Source: Bacteroidaceae bacterium (GTDB lineage: Bacteria; Bacteroidota; Bacteroidia; Bacteroidales; Bacteroidaceae). Taken from it: a stretch of 64,000 nucleotides of DNA. Below are positions 41,344 to 49,642 of the stretch, in pieces. Every line of letters starts with the position of its first letter. Within the stretch, counting starts at the first letter, position 1. The translations under genes were made by a program, and so were the position numbers. The notes under the pieces are model-generated. The model saw only the letters and a list, made by a program, of their open reading frames with translations, searched no databases and was not told where the DNA came from. Location of the stretch: NCBI GenBank assembly GCA_016286165.1, contig JAEESE010000005.1, positions 62,001 through 126,000 on the forward strand, in the 5' to 3' direction.

Positions 41344-43599
41344 CCCTCTTCCTACGTCTCCACCCTCGTGGGCACGATGTCAAAGCATTCCCTATCCACC
41401 GGCAACACCTATCCCGCCATCGCCCTGCCATGGGGCATGAATTTCTGGACTCCCCAAACGGGACGTATGGGTGACGGATGGGCATATGTTTATACCGAGG
41501 ACAAACTGCGAGGAATCAAGCAAACACACCAACCGTCGCCATGGATTAACGACTACGGACAGTTCTCAATTATGCCCACCACGCGCACCGTCTTCCGTGA
41601 GGACGACCGTGCATCGTGGTTCAGCCATAAGGCCGAGGTTGCCACACCTTATTATTATAAGGTCTACTTGGCCGACTGGGACGTCACTGCCGAACTTGCC
41701 CCCACCGAGCGGGCTGCCATTATGCGGCTAACCTACCCCGAAACCTCTGAGGCTCGCGTCGTCATAGATCCCTTCGACGGAGGTTCATGCCTGCAGATTG
41801 ATGAGAGCAAGCGTCGCGTGATGGGTTACACCACCAAGAACAGCGGTGGCGTGCCAGAAGGCTTCAAGAACTACTTCGTTATCGAGTTCTCGCATCCCAT
41901 CACCTTTTCGGCCATTTATGGCGACAAGCGCGGCGGCGGAAAGCTCTTGGACGACATAGAGATGATGGCCGACAACCACGTGATCGGTGTTGTAGGTTTT
42001 CCCTCACTGCAACGCGGTGAGCAAGTGACCTTGCGCATCGCTTCGTCATTCATCAGCTACGAGCAAGCCGAACGAAACCTTCAGGAACTGGCTGGCCGTT
42101 CCTTCGACGAGGTCTGTGCTGCCGGCCGTCAACGCTGGGACGAAGTGCTTGGGCGCATCCGTATCGAGGACGATAACATCGACCACCTCCGCACTTTCTA
42201 CAGTTGCCTGTATCGCTCTGTGCTCTTCCCGCGCTCGTTCTTCGAATACGATGCTGCCGGTCAGCCAATTCACTACAGCCCACATACGGGCAAAGTCTGC
42301 CCTGGCTACTATTTCACCGACACAGGCTTTTGGGATACCTTCCGTTGCCTGTTTCCCCTCTTGAACCTCGTCTATCCTGAGATGAACGTCCAGATGCAGG
42401 AGGGCCTTGTCAACTGTTACAAGGAAAACGGCTTCCTGCCTGAATGGGCCAGTCCGGGACATCGGGGCTGCATGGTCGGCAACAACTCTGCATCCGTCGT
42501 CGCCGACGCCTACCTGAAGCTCTCTCAACTTTCAACGTCCGGAGGTGGGGCCAACTACGACATCGAGGCTCTTTGGCAAGCCGTGGTTCATGGCGCCAAC
42601 GCCGTTCATCCTAAGGTGCCGTCAACAGGACGTTTGGGCTTTGAATACTACAATAAGCTGGGCTATGTGCCCTACAACGTAGGCATCAACGAGAGCGTGG
42701 CCCGCACTTTAGAATACGCTTACGACGACTGGTGCATCTACCAGCTCGGCCGTAAGCTTGGCAAAAAAGAAAAGGAACTGAAGCCTTTCCGTGCTCATGC
42801 CATGAACTACACCAAGGTGTTCGACAACGAGTCAAAACTCATGCGTGGCCGCAATGACGACGGCACATTCCAGAGCCCGTTCTCACCACTGAAGTGGGGC
42901 GATGCCTTCACCGAGGGCAATGCTTGGCACTACACATGGTCGGTGTTCCACGACCCCGAAGGACTCATCCGCCTTATGGGCGGCAAGGAGGTCTTCATCG
43001 GTATGCTTGACTCCGTGTTCAACGTTCCGCCTCTCTTCGACGAGAGCTACTACGGCGGTGTCATCCACGAAATCCGCGAAATGCAGATTATGGGCATGGG
43101 CAATTATGCCCACGGCAATCAACCCATCCAACACATGATCTACCTCTACGACTGGGCCGGTCAGCCATGGAAGGCGCAGCAGCGAGTACGCGAGGTGATG
43201 GATCGTTTCTACACCCCTCTGCCCGACGGCTATTGCGGCGACGAGGACAACGGCCAGACCTCAGCTTGGTATGTCTTCTCCGCCCTCGGTTTCTACCCAG
43301 TCTGCCCCGGTTCAGGCGAATACGCCCTCGGCACTCCTTATTTCCGTCGTGCCACAGTCACACTTCCTGCCGGCAAAACACTTACCATTGAAGGCTCCGC
43401 ATCCGATGGCTCACCCCTCGAAGCAGCGCCCTACATCCAGCGCATGACCTTCAATGGCCAAACCTACACCCACAACTACCTACGCCACGGAGACCTCTTG
43501 AATGGCGGTACCATTCATTTCGATTTGGGACAAAAGCCCAACCTGTCTCGTGGCACAGCCGATGCCGACGCCCCTTACAGCTTCAGCAAGGAAAAATAG
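41185..43599 (+). CDS. GH92 exo-alpha-mannosidase with repeat-derived N-terminus
   Basis: 804 residues. The signal peptide (MRTKSKLILTIALTIAQ) is followed by about 38 residues encoded by two palindromic limbs (VTAPSLTGRAGDGSS and VTAPSLTGRAGGESPSS). The GH92 fold then begins with LVGTMSKHSLSTGNTYPAIA and WGMNFWTPQTG. Calcium and catalytic motifs follow: WDTFRCLFPLL, GFLPEWASPGHRGCMVG, and the acidic GDEDNGQTSAW with Asp686, Glu687 and Asp688. GH92 enzymes remove alpha-mannose residues (1,2, 1,3, 1,4 or 1,6) with calcium. It is cotranscribed with the SusC/D system and a GH76. The family call is firm; the linkage cannot be read from sequence. Confidence 0.95.
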   Translation: MRTKSKLILTIALTIAQVTAPSLTGRAGDGSSPSSLSAKVTAPSLTGRAGGESPSSYVSTLVGTMSKHSLSTGNTYPAIALPWGMNFWTPQTGRMGDGWAYVYTEDKLRGIKQTHQPSPWINDYGQFSIMPTTRTVFREDDRASWFSHKAEVATPYYYKVYLADWDVTAELAPTERAAIMRLTYPETSEARVVIDPFDGGSCLQIDESKRRVMGYTTKNSGGVPEGFKNYFVIEFSHPITFSAIYGDKRGGGKLLDDIEMMADNHVIGVVGFPSLQRGEQVTLRIASSFISYEQAERNLQELAGRSFDEVCAAGRQRWDEVLGRIRIEDDNIDHLRTFYSCLYRSVLFPRSFFEYDAAGQPIHYSPHTGKVCPGYYFTDTGFWDTFRCLFPLLNLVYPEMNVQMQEGLVNCYKENGFLPEWASPGHRGCMVGNNSASVVADAYLKLSQLSTSGGGANYDIEALWQAVVHGANAVHPKVPSTGRLGFEYYNKLGYVPYNVGINESVARTLEYAYDDWCIYQLGRKLGKKEKELKPFRAHAMNYTKVFDNESKLMRGRNDDGTFQSPFSPLKWGDAFTEGNAWHYTWSVFHDPEGLIRLMGGKEVFIGMLDSVFNVPPLFDESYYGGVIHEIREMQIMGMGNYAHGNQPIQHMIYLYDWAGQPWKAQQRVREVMDRFYTPLPDGYCGDEDNGQTSAWYVFSALGFYPVCPGSGEYALGTPYFRRATVTLPAGKTLTIEGSASDGSPLEAAPYIQRMTFNGQTYTHNYLRHGDLLNGGTIHFDLGQKPNLSRGTADADAPYSFSKEK

Positions 43600-43605
43600 A
43601 AGAGG

Positions 43606-43779
43606 CGGACCCTCCACCAAGGACGGACCCTCCCCCCGCCCTCCCTGGGGAGGGAGCAGTTACCTAACAAGAATAGAAAATCAAAGATATGAAAACAAGA
43701 ACGCTGTTATTAACCATAGCCCTAACCATAGTTCCGGTAACCGCTCCCTTCTTACAATGGAGGGCGGAGGGAGGGTCCG
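43606..43779. repeat. Palindromic limbs bracketing the GH76 start
   Basis: The left limb at 43621-43664 (CGCCCTCCCTGGGGAGGGAG, then CAGTTACC) follows the GH92 stop, with a partial duplicate of its outer part (CGGACCCTCC) at 43616 and 43607. The right limb at 43736-43779 (GGTAACCGCTCCCTTCTTAC, then a G-rich tail) lies inside the GH76 signal region. The ATG at 43689 lies between them. Confidence 0.85.
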
Positions 43780-45296
43780 TCTCTGCCCAACCTGTTGAGG
43801 CTCTCCGCCGTGCCATTGCCATCACCGATGCCACCATGGCAACGTCCTTCACAGGTTCTGCCACCAACTTGCGAATGTACGACACCTACAACACCGCCAG
43901 TCACCAAGGCAATGGCACAGCAGACGTATGGCCCTACACCGCGGCTCTTGAGGCGCACTGCTCCGTGCTCGAAGCTCTTGAAGCGTTAAGAGATGAGGCG
44001 CCCCAGCTGTATGCCGACACTCACGACCGCTTCGTGGCGCGTCTGCGTCAGCTCTACGACAACCTCGCATACTACGCCGGTACATACACCCTCAGTTCCT
44101 ACGCTTCACGACGCGGCTGGACCGTGTACGGAGTTCATCGCGGCGGCTCCAAAGGCACAGCCACCGTCACCGGTATCGAGAATGTCTACGACGATCAGAT
44201 GTGGATTTGCCGCGAGCTCGTGCGTGCCTATCGCCTCACTGGCTATGCCGCTTACCTCAAGGAAGCCGAGAAACTGGCCAACTACTGCATCGACGGCTGG
44301 GACTGCTGCCTCGATGCCCGCGGCAAGGAATACGGAGGCATCAGTTGGGGACCCGGATACAATAGCAAGCACTCTTGCTCAAACGGTCCCATCATACAGC
44401 CCTTGGTGTGGCTGGCCGACATCTACCGTGCCGACGACGAGGAGGAGGACCTGCGCTACTACTACGTCAACGCCGACGGCACACGCGCAAGCACCATGCG
44501 CCGCCACTCGGAAGTCTATCTAGAGATGGCACGCAAGGTCTACGACTGGCAGAAAGAGAAACTGCTCAACCGCAACACCGGCGTCTACTGGGATATGTGC
44601 GGCGCCGTGAAGGGAGAGATTCAGCACATAAAGGTAGGACGTATCGAATACCGCGACCACGTGGACATCAACGGCCCCAGCGGCACAGCCTACACCTACA
44701 ACACAGGCACCATGCTTGCCGGAGCTGCCGAGCTCTTCCGCGTCACGGGCGAAGAGACGTTCAAGACCGACATCAATAGCCTTTGCCGTGCAGCTGTCAT
44801 GCAGTTCACCAGTCGAACACGTGTCAACGGACAGGTCTTCCGCCAGTGGCCCACAGACCCTGAAGCCACCAGCGGCTTCAACACATGGTTCGACGACGTA
44901 CTGATGCGCGCGTACGTCGACGCTCACCCCTACAATGATGCCAACACCTACGCCACAGATGCCCTCAACTCGTTCCTCGACAACCTCAACTATGCGTGGG
45001 ACAACTTCCGCCGCGATGATCTGCTGCCCATACACTTGCTTAAGGGTTGGGACAATGGCGACGTCACCAAGGGTTTCCACCAGCTCGCCTTCGCTTCGGA
45101 ATACGCTATGCTGGCGGTATGGCTCCACCGCTTGAGCCAGCCCGACGGCATCGGCTGTCTGCCTGCCACCCCATCGGCTCGCCAACTGGTCAGTCTGTCA
45201 GCATGCCAAGCCTTCAATCTTGCAGGCTCTCCTGCCCAGCCCCCTTTTCGTCGCGGCCTATATATCGTAGGAGGGCACAAGATAATGGTAAGATAA
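43689..45296 (+). CDS. GH76 endo-alpha-1,6-mannanase
   Basis: 535 residues. The N-terminus MKTRTLLLTIALTIVP is a signal core, followed by repeat-derived VTAPFLQWRAEGGS and then the family sequence. The (alpha/alpha)6 barrel carries the paired catalytic aspartates in IENVYDDQMWIC (Asp168, Asp169). Other family words: NGTADVWPYTAALEA, GISWGPGYNSKHSCSNGP and INGPSGTAYTYNTGT. GH76 enzymes cut alpha-1,6-mannan backbones such as that of yeast cell-wall mannan. With GH92, which clears side chains, it makes a full mannan pathway in this locus. The last 40 residues (from LPATPSARQ) have no clear match. Confidence 0.95.
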   Translation: MKTRTLLLTIALTIVPVTAPFLQWRAEGGSVSAQPVEALRRAIAITDATMATSFTGSATNLRMYDTYNTASHQGNGTADVWPYTAALEAHCSVLEALEALRDEAPQLYADTHDRFVARLRQLYDNLAYYAGTYTLSSYASRRGWTVYGVHRGGSKGTATVTGIENVYDDQMWICRELVRAYRLTGYAAYLKEAEKLANYCIDGWDCCLDARGKEYGGISWGPGYNSKHSCSNGPIIQPLVWLADIYRADDEEEDLRYYYVNADGTRASTMRRHSEVYLEMARKVYDWQKEKLLNRNTGVYWDMCGAVKGEIQHIKVGRIEYRDHVDINGPSGTAYTYNTGTMLAGAAELFRVTGEETFKTDINSLCRAAVMQFTSRTRVNGQVFRQWPTDPEATSGFNTWFDDVLMRAYVDAHPYNDANTYATDALNSFLDNLNYAWDNFRRDDLLPIHLLKGWDNGDVTKGFHQLAFASEYAMLAVWLHRLSQPDGIGCLPATPSARQLVSLSACQAFNLAGSPAQPPFRRGLYIVGGHKIMVR

Positions 45297-45349
45297 TCTC
45301 TTACCTTTAACACTAAATCTCAATCCTTTTAAAGCTAATATAAAAGCAA

Positions 45350-48300
45350 GTGAAAAGAATCCTTTTCCTAATCCTTTGCATTATCTACTGCGCAGGAAGT
45401 GCCATAGCTCAGAACGAGCAATGGATGAATGGCCTAAATGACAATATCTTTATATCACAACTATCAATACCTGGGGCACATAATGCAGCAACAAAAGGCC
45501 TATCTATTGCCGGCAAGTGTCAGGACAAGGATATTGCAGGACTATGGGACGCTGGCGTCCGTGTCTTTGATTTACGACCGACAGATGCCGAAGGATGTCC
45601 CATTTATCATGGTATACTGTCAACGGGCATCACTCTTACAACTGCCCTAAGCACCATCACCAGCAAGCTCTCTGCCTATCCCAGCGATTTTGCCATCATT
45701 ATAATGCGCAATGAGAATGATGGAGGCAGCACAGACAATTGGAAGAGCCGCGTGGGGGCTATCATGAATAATTTTTCCAATTACGTCATACCACTCAATC
45801 CTAATCTGCGTTTGGGTGATGTCCGCGGAAAAGTCATTATCCTTAGTCGCGACTACTATGCTGACGGTTATACAATCAACGGATGGGGACATTCAACACC
45901 ATCAGTTGAAGCATCTGCAAACGGCGTTACATTTGCCCTTCAGGATTATTATGAAGTAAAAGATACCGATGCGAAATCTTCAGCCATTACAACTCTTTTG
46001 ACTGGAGCCCGTACCAACAACAGCACCAGTCGTATATTTATTAATCACACGTCAGGCTATGTGCCTGGACTTATCCCTGGCATCTCTGACGATATAACAG
46101 GCAACGCTAACACTTGCAACACTCTCGCCCTAAACACCATCACTGCCAACCCAGGCCCTACGGGCATGATTCTGATGGACTTTGCAGGTTCCAGCAGCTA
46201 TAATGGAGCCAACCTCTGCAACAAGATTATCGAGCAGAATAGCAAAATATCCACTTCATCGCCAAGTGTGCCTGCCACGGGGCAGTATTACGTGTACAAT
46301 GTTGAGCGTGACATGTATATCACCCGTAGCAACAACTATGCCACTCGTGGCGGTTTTGACAAAGCCGGCATGCCGATAGCTGTAAACAATGCAGGCGACG
46401 GCACTCTAACACTTGTTACTAATGTGAATGGAACAGGCAAGGGGATTTTCATAGCAGATGGCAATGGTGAGACTGTTTATGTCGACAACACTCCCACAGC
46501 ATGGACATTAGAATGCATAGACGAAGCCAAGAAAATATACACCCTGAAGAACGGCGACAATTACTTGCAGGCAAAGGATGGACAGACACGCTTGGAAGCT
46601 GGTTCATTGCCTACAAACAAAAGTGCTCAGTGGCAGTTCATACCTAGGAACGTACGTGAGGACCTTACTGTTGCATCTGCTACCAATCCCGTAGACGTAA
46701 CCTACCTCATCGAGAACCAAGGCTTCGACCGATACGATGGCGAGCAGAACTCTTGGAAGAATGCCGATAACTCCAATTGGCGCCCTGGAAATGGTTGGTG
46801 TCACGATGCCGATGCCTCCAACAACTGCGCTGAAGTGTGGAATGCCAACTTCGACATACATCAGTCGTTTACCGACCTGAAGAATGGTGTTTATGAGCTA
46901 CGAGTACAAGGCTACTACCGCCTTAGCATTAACAACAACAGCGACTATCTCATTGAACAGATGCGGGCTGGCAACAATGTACAACGCGCCAAATACTATA
47001 TCAATAGTACCGAAGCCTATCTTCTGCCTCAGCTATCGGCATCGCTGCCTTCTGAATATGCAGACTATAGCGTGGACATCAACGGTACCACCTACAGCTA
47101 TCCCAATAGCAAAGGAAAGGCATCCATTGCCTTCCGCGAAGGTTATTATGAGAACGAGCCCATAAGAGCTATCGTAACCGACGGAAATCTTTCTATCGGT
47201 TTAAAGCTCGACAACAAAAATGGAGCCGACTGGATCTGTTTCGACAATGTCCGACTCGCCTATCTCGGAGCACCTGACATCAGTCTGTTCACACAAGCCC
47301 TCGAGCAAGCCATCACCAATGCGCAAGCCTTCAGCGGCAACACCACTACAATCCTGCAGAACGCTCTCACCACAGCCCTTGCCGAAGCCATCGCCGTGCG
47401 CCAATCCACTGATACTGAAGTATTAACAGCTAAAACTGAAGCCCTGAATACAGCCCTTGCAAATGCAGAGGCTGTTGACATAACCATTCTCAGCGCTACC
47501 ATACCTCTTGCACAGGCTGATGGCATTGACGTAGCCGAAGCCAACAATGTCATTATCAATGGGACAACCGCCGCTGAAGTTAACAATGCATTAGCTACCC
47601 TGCGCCTTGCCCGTCGCGTAGCAAATGCAGAGACTCACCCGGATGTCTTCACAGGAAATGCCCCCGCTGCCGGCGACTATTATTTATTTAATGTAGGCTC
47701 TGGCCGTTTCTTATGCGGAGGTGCCGACTGGGGAGCTCATGCCGCTCTTGGTTTCCCTGGTGTTCTCGTTTCGCTTGAAGCAACAGGTACAGAAGGTGAA
47801 TACAAGTTGAACACTCATCTGAACAATGGCGATGACAACGGGAATCCCAAAGAATACCTGAATTATGAAGGTTATTGCGACACTTGGACCACAGACGCCT
47901 GGAAGTTTATTTCCCAAGGCGAAGGCAAGTATAACATAGTCCGTAGCAACAACGAAACCAACCTACTTGGCTTCCAAGGTGGGACCTACAACAATGTCAT
48001 CACCAACTGCGTCACACCAACCGGTCCTACCAACCAATGGAAATTGGTAACGAAGGCTGAACGCGATGCTCTTTTGGCAACCGCCACCAAGGACGCTCCG
48101 CAAGATGCCTCCCACCTCATACAATCGCCTAACTTCAGCCAGCGTGAGGATGTCAGCGCATGGAAAATGACTAATGCCAGCATATGGGGACGTGGAAGCA
48201 ATCATCCCGACTTCGCGGTCGAGTCCTACAATCAGGATTCAGCTTCCGTAGAACAGACCGTCAGAGGCCTACCAGCCGGCATCTATCAACTGAAGGTGCA

Positions 48301-48841
48301 AGCATTCTATCGAGATGGGAATTTCAACACCCAAGCACAAACTATCATCGATGGCGGCGAAACACTTCAGTTGGCAACCCTTTATGCAAACACAAAGAGT
48401 TTGCTCATCCCGAATGTCTCAATCGGAGCCGACAAGGCTCCCGGCATAGGACGCAGCTCAAGCGCAGGTTATATGCCAGATGGTATCGACGATGCATGCC
48501 TCTACTTTCAGAATGGGCTATATTGGCTGACCATTGAAGATATAGTTGTAGGGGCAGATGGTACAATGACCATAGGAGCCTCCAAGACCGAAAAGCGGAA
48601 CGATGGCGATTGGATGGTGCTTGACAATTTCCGCCTCACCTATCTCGGTCCCTCTGTACTCATAGGCGATGTCAATAATGATGGATCCATCACCATAGCC
48701 GACGTCACGGCCCTCGTCAACATCATTCTAGGCAAGGACGCTGAAGGACAATATAACCACAACGCTGCCGATGTCAACGATGATTCAACCATTACCATAG
48801 CTGACGTCACAGCACTAGTAAACATCATACTCGGAAAATAG
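45350..48841 (+). CDS. Secreted PI-PLC-like protein with binding modules and dockerin-like tail
   Basis: 1163 residues; the start is a GTG at 45350 directly before a signal peptide (ending SAIAQ, residue 21). Residues about 25-290 are a PI-PLC X domain: ISQLSIPGAHNAATKG with His44, GVRVFDLRPT with Asp74 and Arg76, and YHGIL with His87, the general acid/base pair and phosphate contact of bacterial PI-PLC. After it come a ricin-like stretch, a beta-rich module, a helical FIVAR-like part (about 645-720), a second pair of such modules and two dockerin type I-like repeats (last 59 residues, ITIADVTALVNIILGK twice). It lies 53 bp after GH76. It may cleave GPI anchors of mannoproteins. Confidence 0.85.
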   Translation: MKRILFLILCIIYCAGSAIAQNEQWMNGLNDNIFISQLSIPGAHNAATKGLSIAGKCQDKDIAGLWDAGVRVFDLRPTDAEGCPIYHGILSTGITLTTALSTITSKLSAYPSDFAIIIMRNENDGGSTDNWKSRVGAIMNNFSNYVIPLNPNLRLGDVRGKVIILSRDYYADGYTINGWGHSTPSVEASANGVTFALQDYYEVKDTDAKSSAITTLLTGARTNNSTSRIFINHTSGYVPGLIPGISDDITGNANTCNTLALNTITANPGPTGMILMDFAGSSSYNGANLCNKIIEQNSKISTSSPSVPATGQYYVYNVERDMYITRSNNYATRGGFDKAGMPIAVNNAGDGTLTLVTNVNGTGKGIFIADGNGETVYVDNTPTAWTLECIDEAKKIYTLKNGDNYLQAKDGQTRLEAGSLPTNKSAQWQFIPRNVREDLTVASATNPVDVTYLIENQGFDRYDGEQNSWKNADNSNWRPGNGWCHDADASNNCAEVWNANFDIHQSFTDLKNGVYELRVQGYYRLSINNNSDYLIEQMRAGNNVQRAKYYINSTEAYLLPQLSASLPSEYADYSVDINGTTYSYPNSKGKASIAFREGYYENEPIRAIVTDGNLSIGLKLDNKNGADWICFDNVRLAYLGAPDISLFTQALEQAITNAQAFSGNTTTILQNALTTALAEAIAVRQSTDTEVLTAKTEALNTALANAEAVDITILSATIPLAQADGIDVAEANNVIINGTTAAEVNNALATLRLARRVANAETHPDVFTGNAPAAGDYYLFNVGSGRFLCGGADWGAHAALGFPGVLVSLEATGTEGEYKLNTHLNNGDDNGNPKEYLNYEGYCDTWTTDAWKFISQGEGKYNIVRSNNETNLLGFQGGTYNNVITNCVTPTGPTNQWKLVTKAERDALLATATKDAPQDASHLIQSPNFSQREDVSAWKMTNASIWGRGSNHPDFAVESYNQDSASVEQTVRGLPAGIYQLKVQAFYRDGNFNTQAQTIIDGGETLQLATLYANTKSLLIPNVSIGADKAPGIGRSSSAGYMPDGIDDACLYFQNGLYWLTIEDIVVGADGTMTIGASKTEKRNDGDWMVLDNFRLTYLGPSVLIGDVNNDGSITIADVTALVNIILGKDAEGQYNHNAADVNDDSTITIADVTALVNIILGK

Positions 48842-48852
48842 CTTCTCTTTTT

Positions 48853-48926
48853 TCGATTTCATTGTGTGAAGGCCCCCGTAGTCAGTGTAAAAGGCTGGCA
48901 GCGGGGGTCGTTCATTCGATGAAATG
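48853..48926. terminator. Nested hairpin between convergent PI-PLC-like and thioesterase genes
   Basis: An inner stem GCCCCCG/CGGGGGT and an outer stem ATTTCAT/ATGAAAT are nested between two convergent stops. It is probably a bidirectional terminator, although U-runs are weak. Confidence 0.55.
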
Positions 48927-48963
48927 GGGACTTTTAGACACGCAAAGGCTTTGAAAGACAACA

Positions 48964-49383
48964 TCAAGTGGCCGCGTTAATGGTGGTAGCCTTGCGATAG
49001 CCCATGCCTGTTACATGACAGATGAGCATGCCGTCCTGATTGGTAACACGCACCTCCACGGAAGGTATCTTGTGATGATTGGCCACTTGCATGGCTTCTG
49101 CGCGAAGCTCATCGCCCTCTTTGGCACTGGAAACAAACATTATACTGTTTGCAATGCCAAAGGTTAGCTGTCCAGCATAGTTCATGAGTGCTGCAATAGC
49201 AAGATCTGCAAGTGTGAACAAAGCTCCACCCTGGCACACATGCCCTCCGTTGAGATGTGCGTCGGTAACTGTCATCACGGCTACGGCATGTTTCGCATCA
49301 ACCTCGGTAATCCTACAACCTGCATTGGCTGCAAAATGGTCGGCGCAGTTCAAATAATCTTGTATGTTCAAGTTGTCAGTCAT
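48964..49383 (-). CDS. PaaI/hotdog-fold thioesterase
   Basis: 139 residues from the ATG at 49383, which starts the family sequence (MTDNLNIQDYLNCADHFAANAG). The hotdog fold is shown by HLNGGHVCQGGALFTLADLAIA, where the G-G-x-x-F-x-L-A-D helix carries the catalytic acid, and by FVSSAKEGDELRAEA. It would hydrolyse acyl-CoA or acyl-carrier thioesters in the cytoplasm. A near-consensus -7 box (TACCTTTA on the minus strand, 49418-49425) lies 35 bp upstream. It is a single gene between the mannan locus and argS; the substrate is unknown. Confidence 0.85.
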   Translation of the reverse strand: MTDNLNIQDYLNCADHFAANAGCRITEVDAKHAVAVMTVTDAHLNGGHVCQGGALFTLADLAIAALMNYAGQLTFGIANSIMFVSSAKEGDELRAEAMQVANHHKIPSVEVRVTNQDGMLICHVTGMGYRKATTINAAT

Positions 49384-49601
49384 CTCTGTTGATTTGCTTA
49401 TGGTTTTATTTTCGGCGTAAAGGTACATATTATCTGCTTGCTGACAAACGTTTATACAAAAAAACAGCCTCAACCCTCTCTTTTATTGTGTCAGGTCATA
49501 AGGTCGTGAGGTTATATGTAAACCACCCGTCTCAAACTATTGTAATTATGCAATAAATGCAAATAACGCGTTGATTTTTTGGGAATGTTAAAAGGATGAC
49601 G

Positions 49602-49609
49602 TACCTTTG
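49602..49609 (+). promoter_or_regulatory. Promoter of argS (-7 TACCTTTG, -33 TTTG)
   Basis: TACCTTTG at 49602-49609 with TTTG at 49578-49581 and 20 bp between them: both elements and the spacing fit the Bacteroidetes housekeeping promoter. The ATG at 49643 is 33 bp downstream; an ATG at 49607 would overlap the box and is excluded. Confidence 0.8.
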
Positions 49610-49642
49610 CACACCATTTTAATAATAATTCGTACGTTTATT

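Noticed and set aside
45297..45349. ATG start for the PI-PLC-like gene
   Set aside because: No in-frame ATG with a leader was found close by; the GTG at 45350 directly precedes the signal peptide and is taken as the start.
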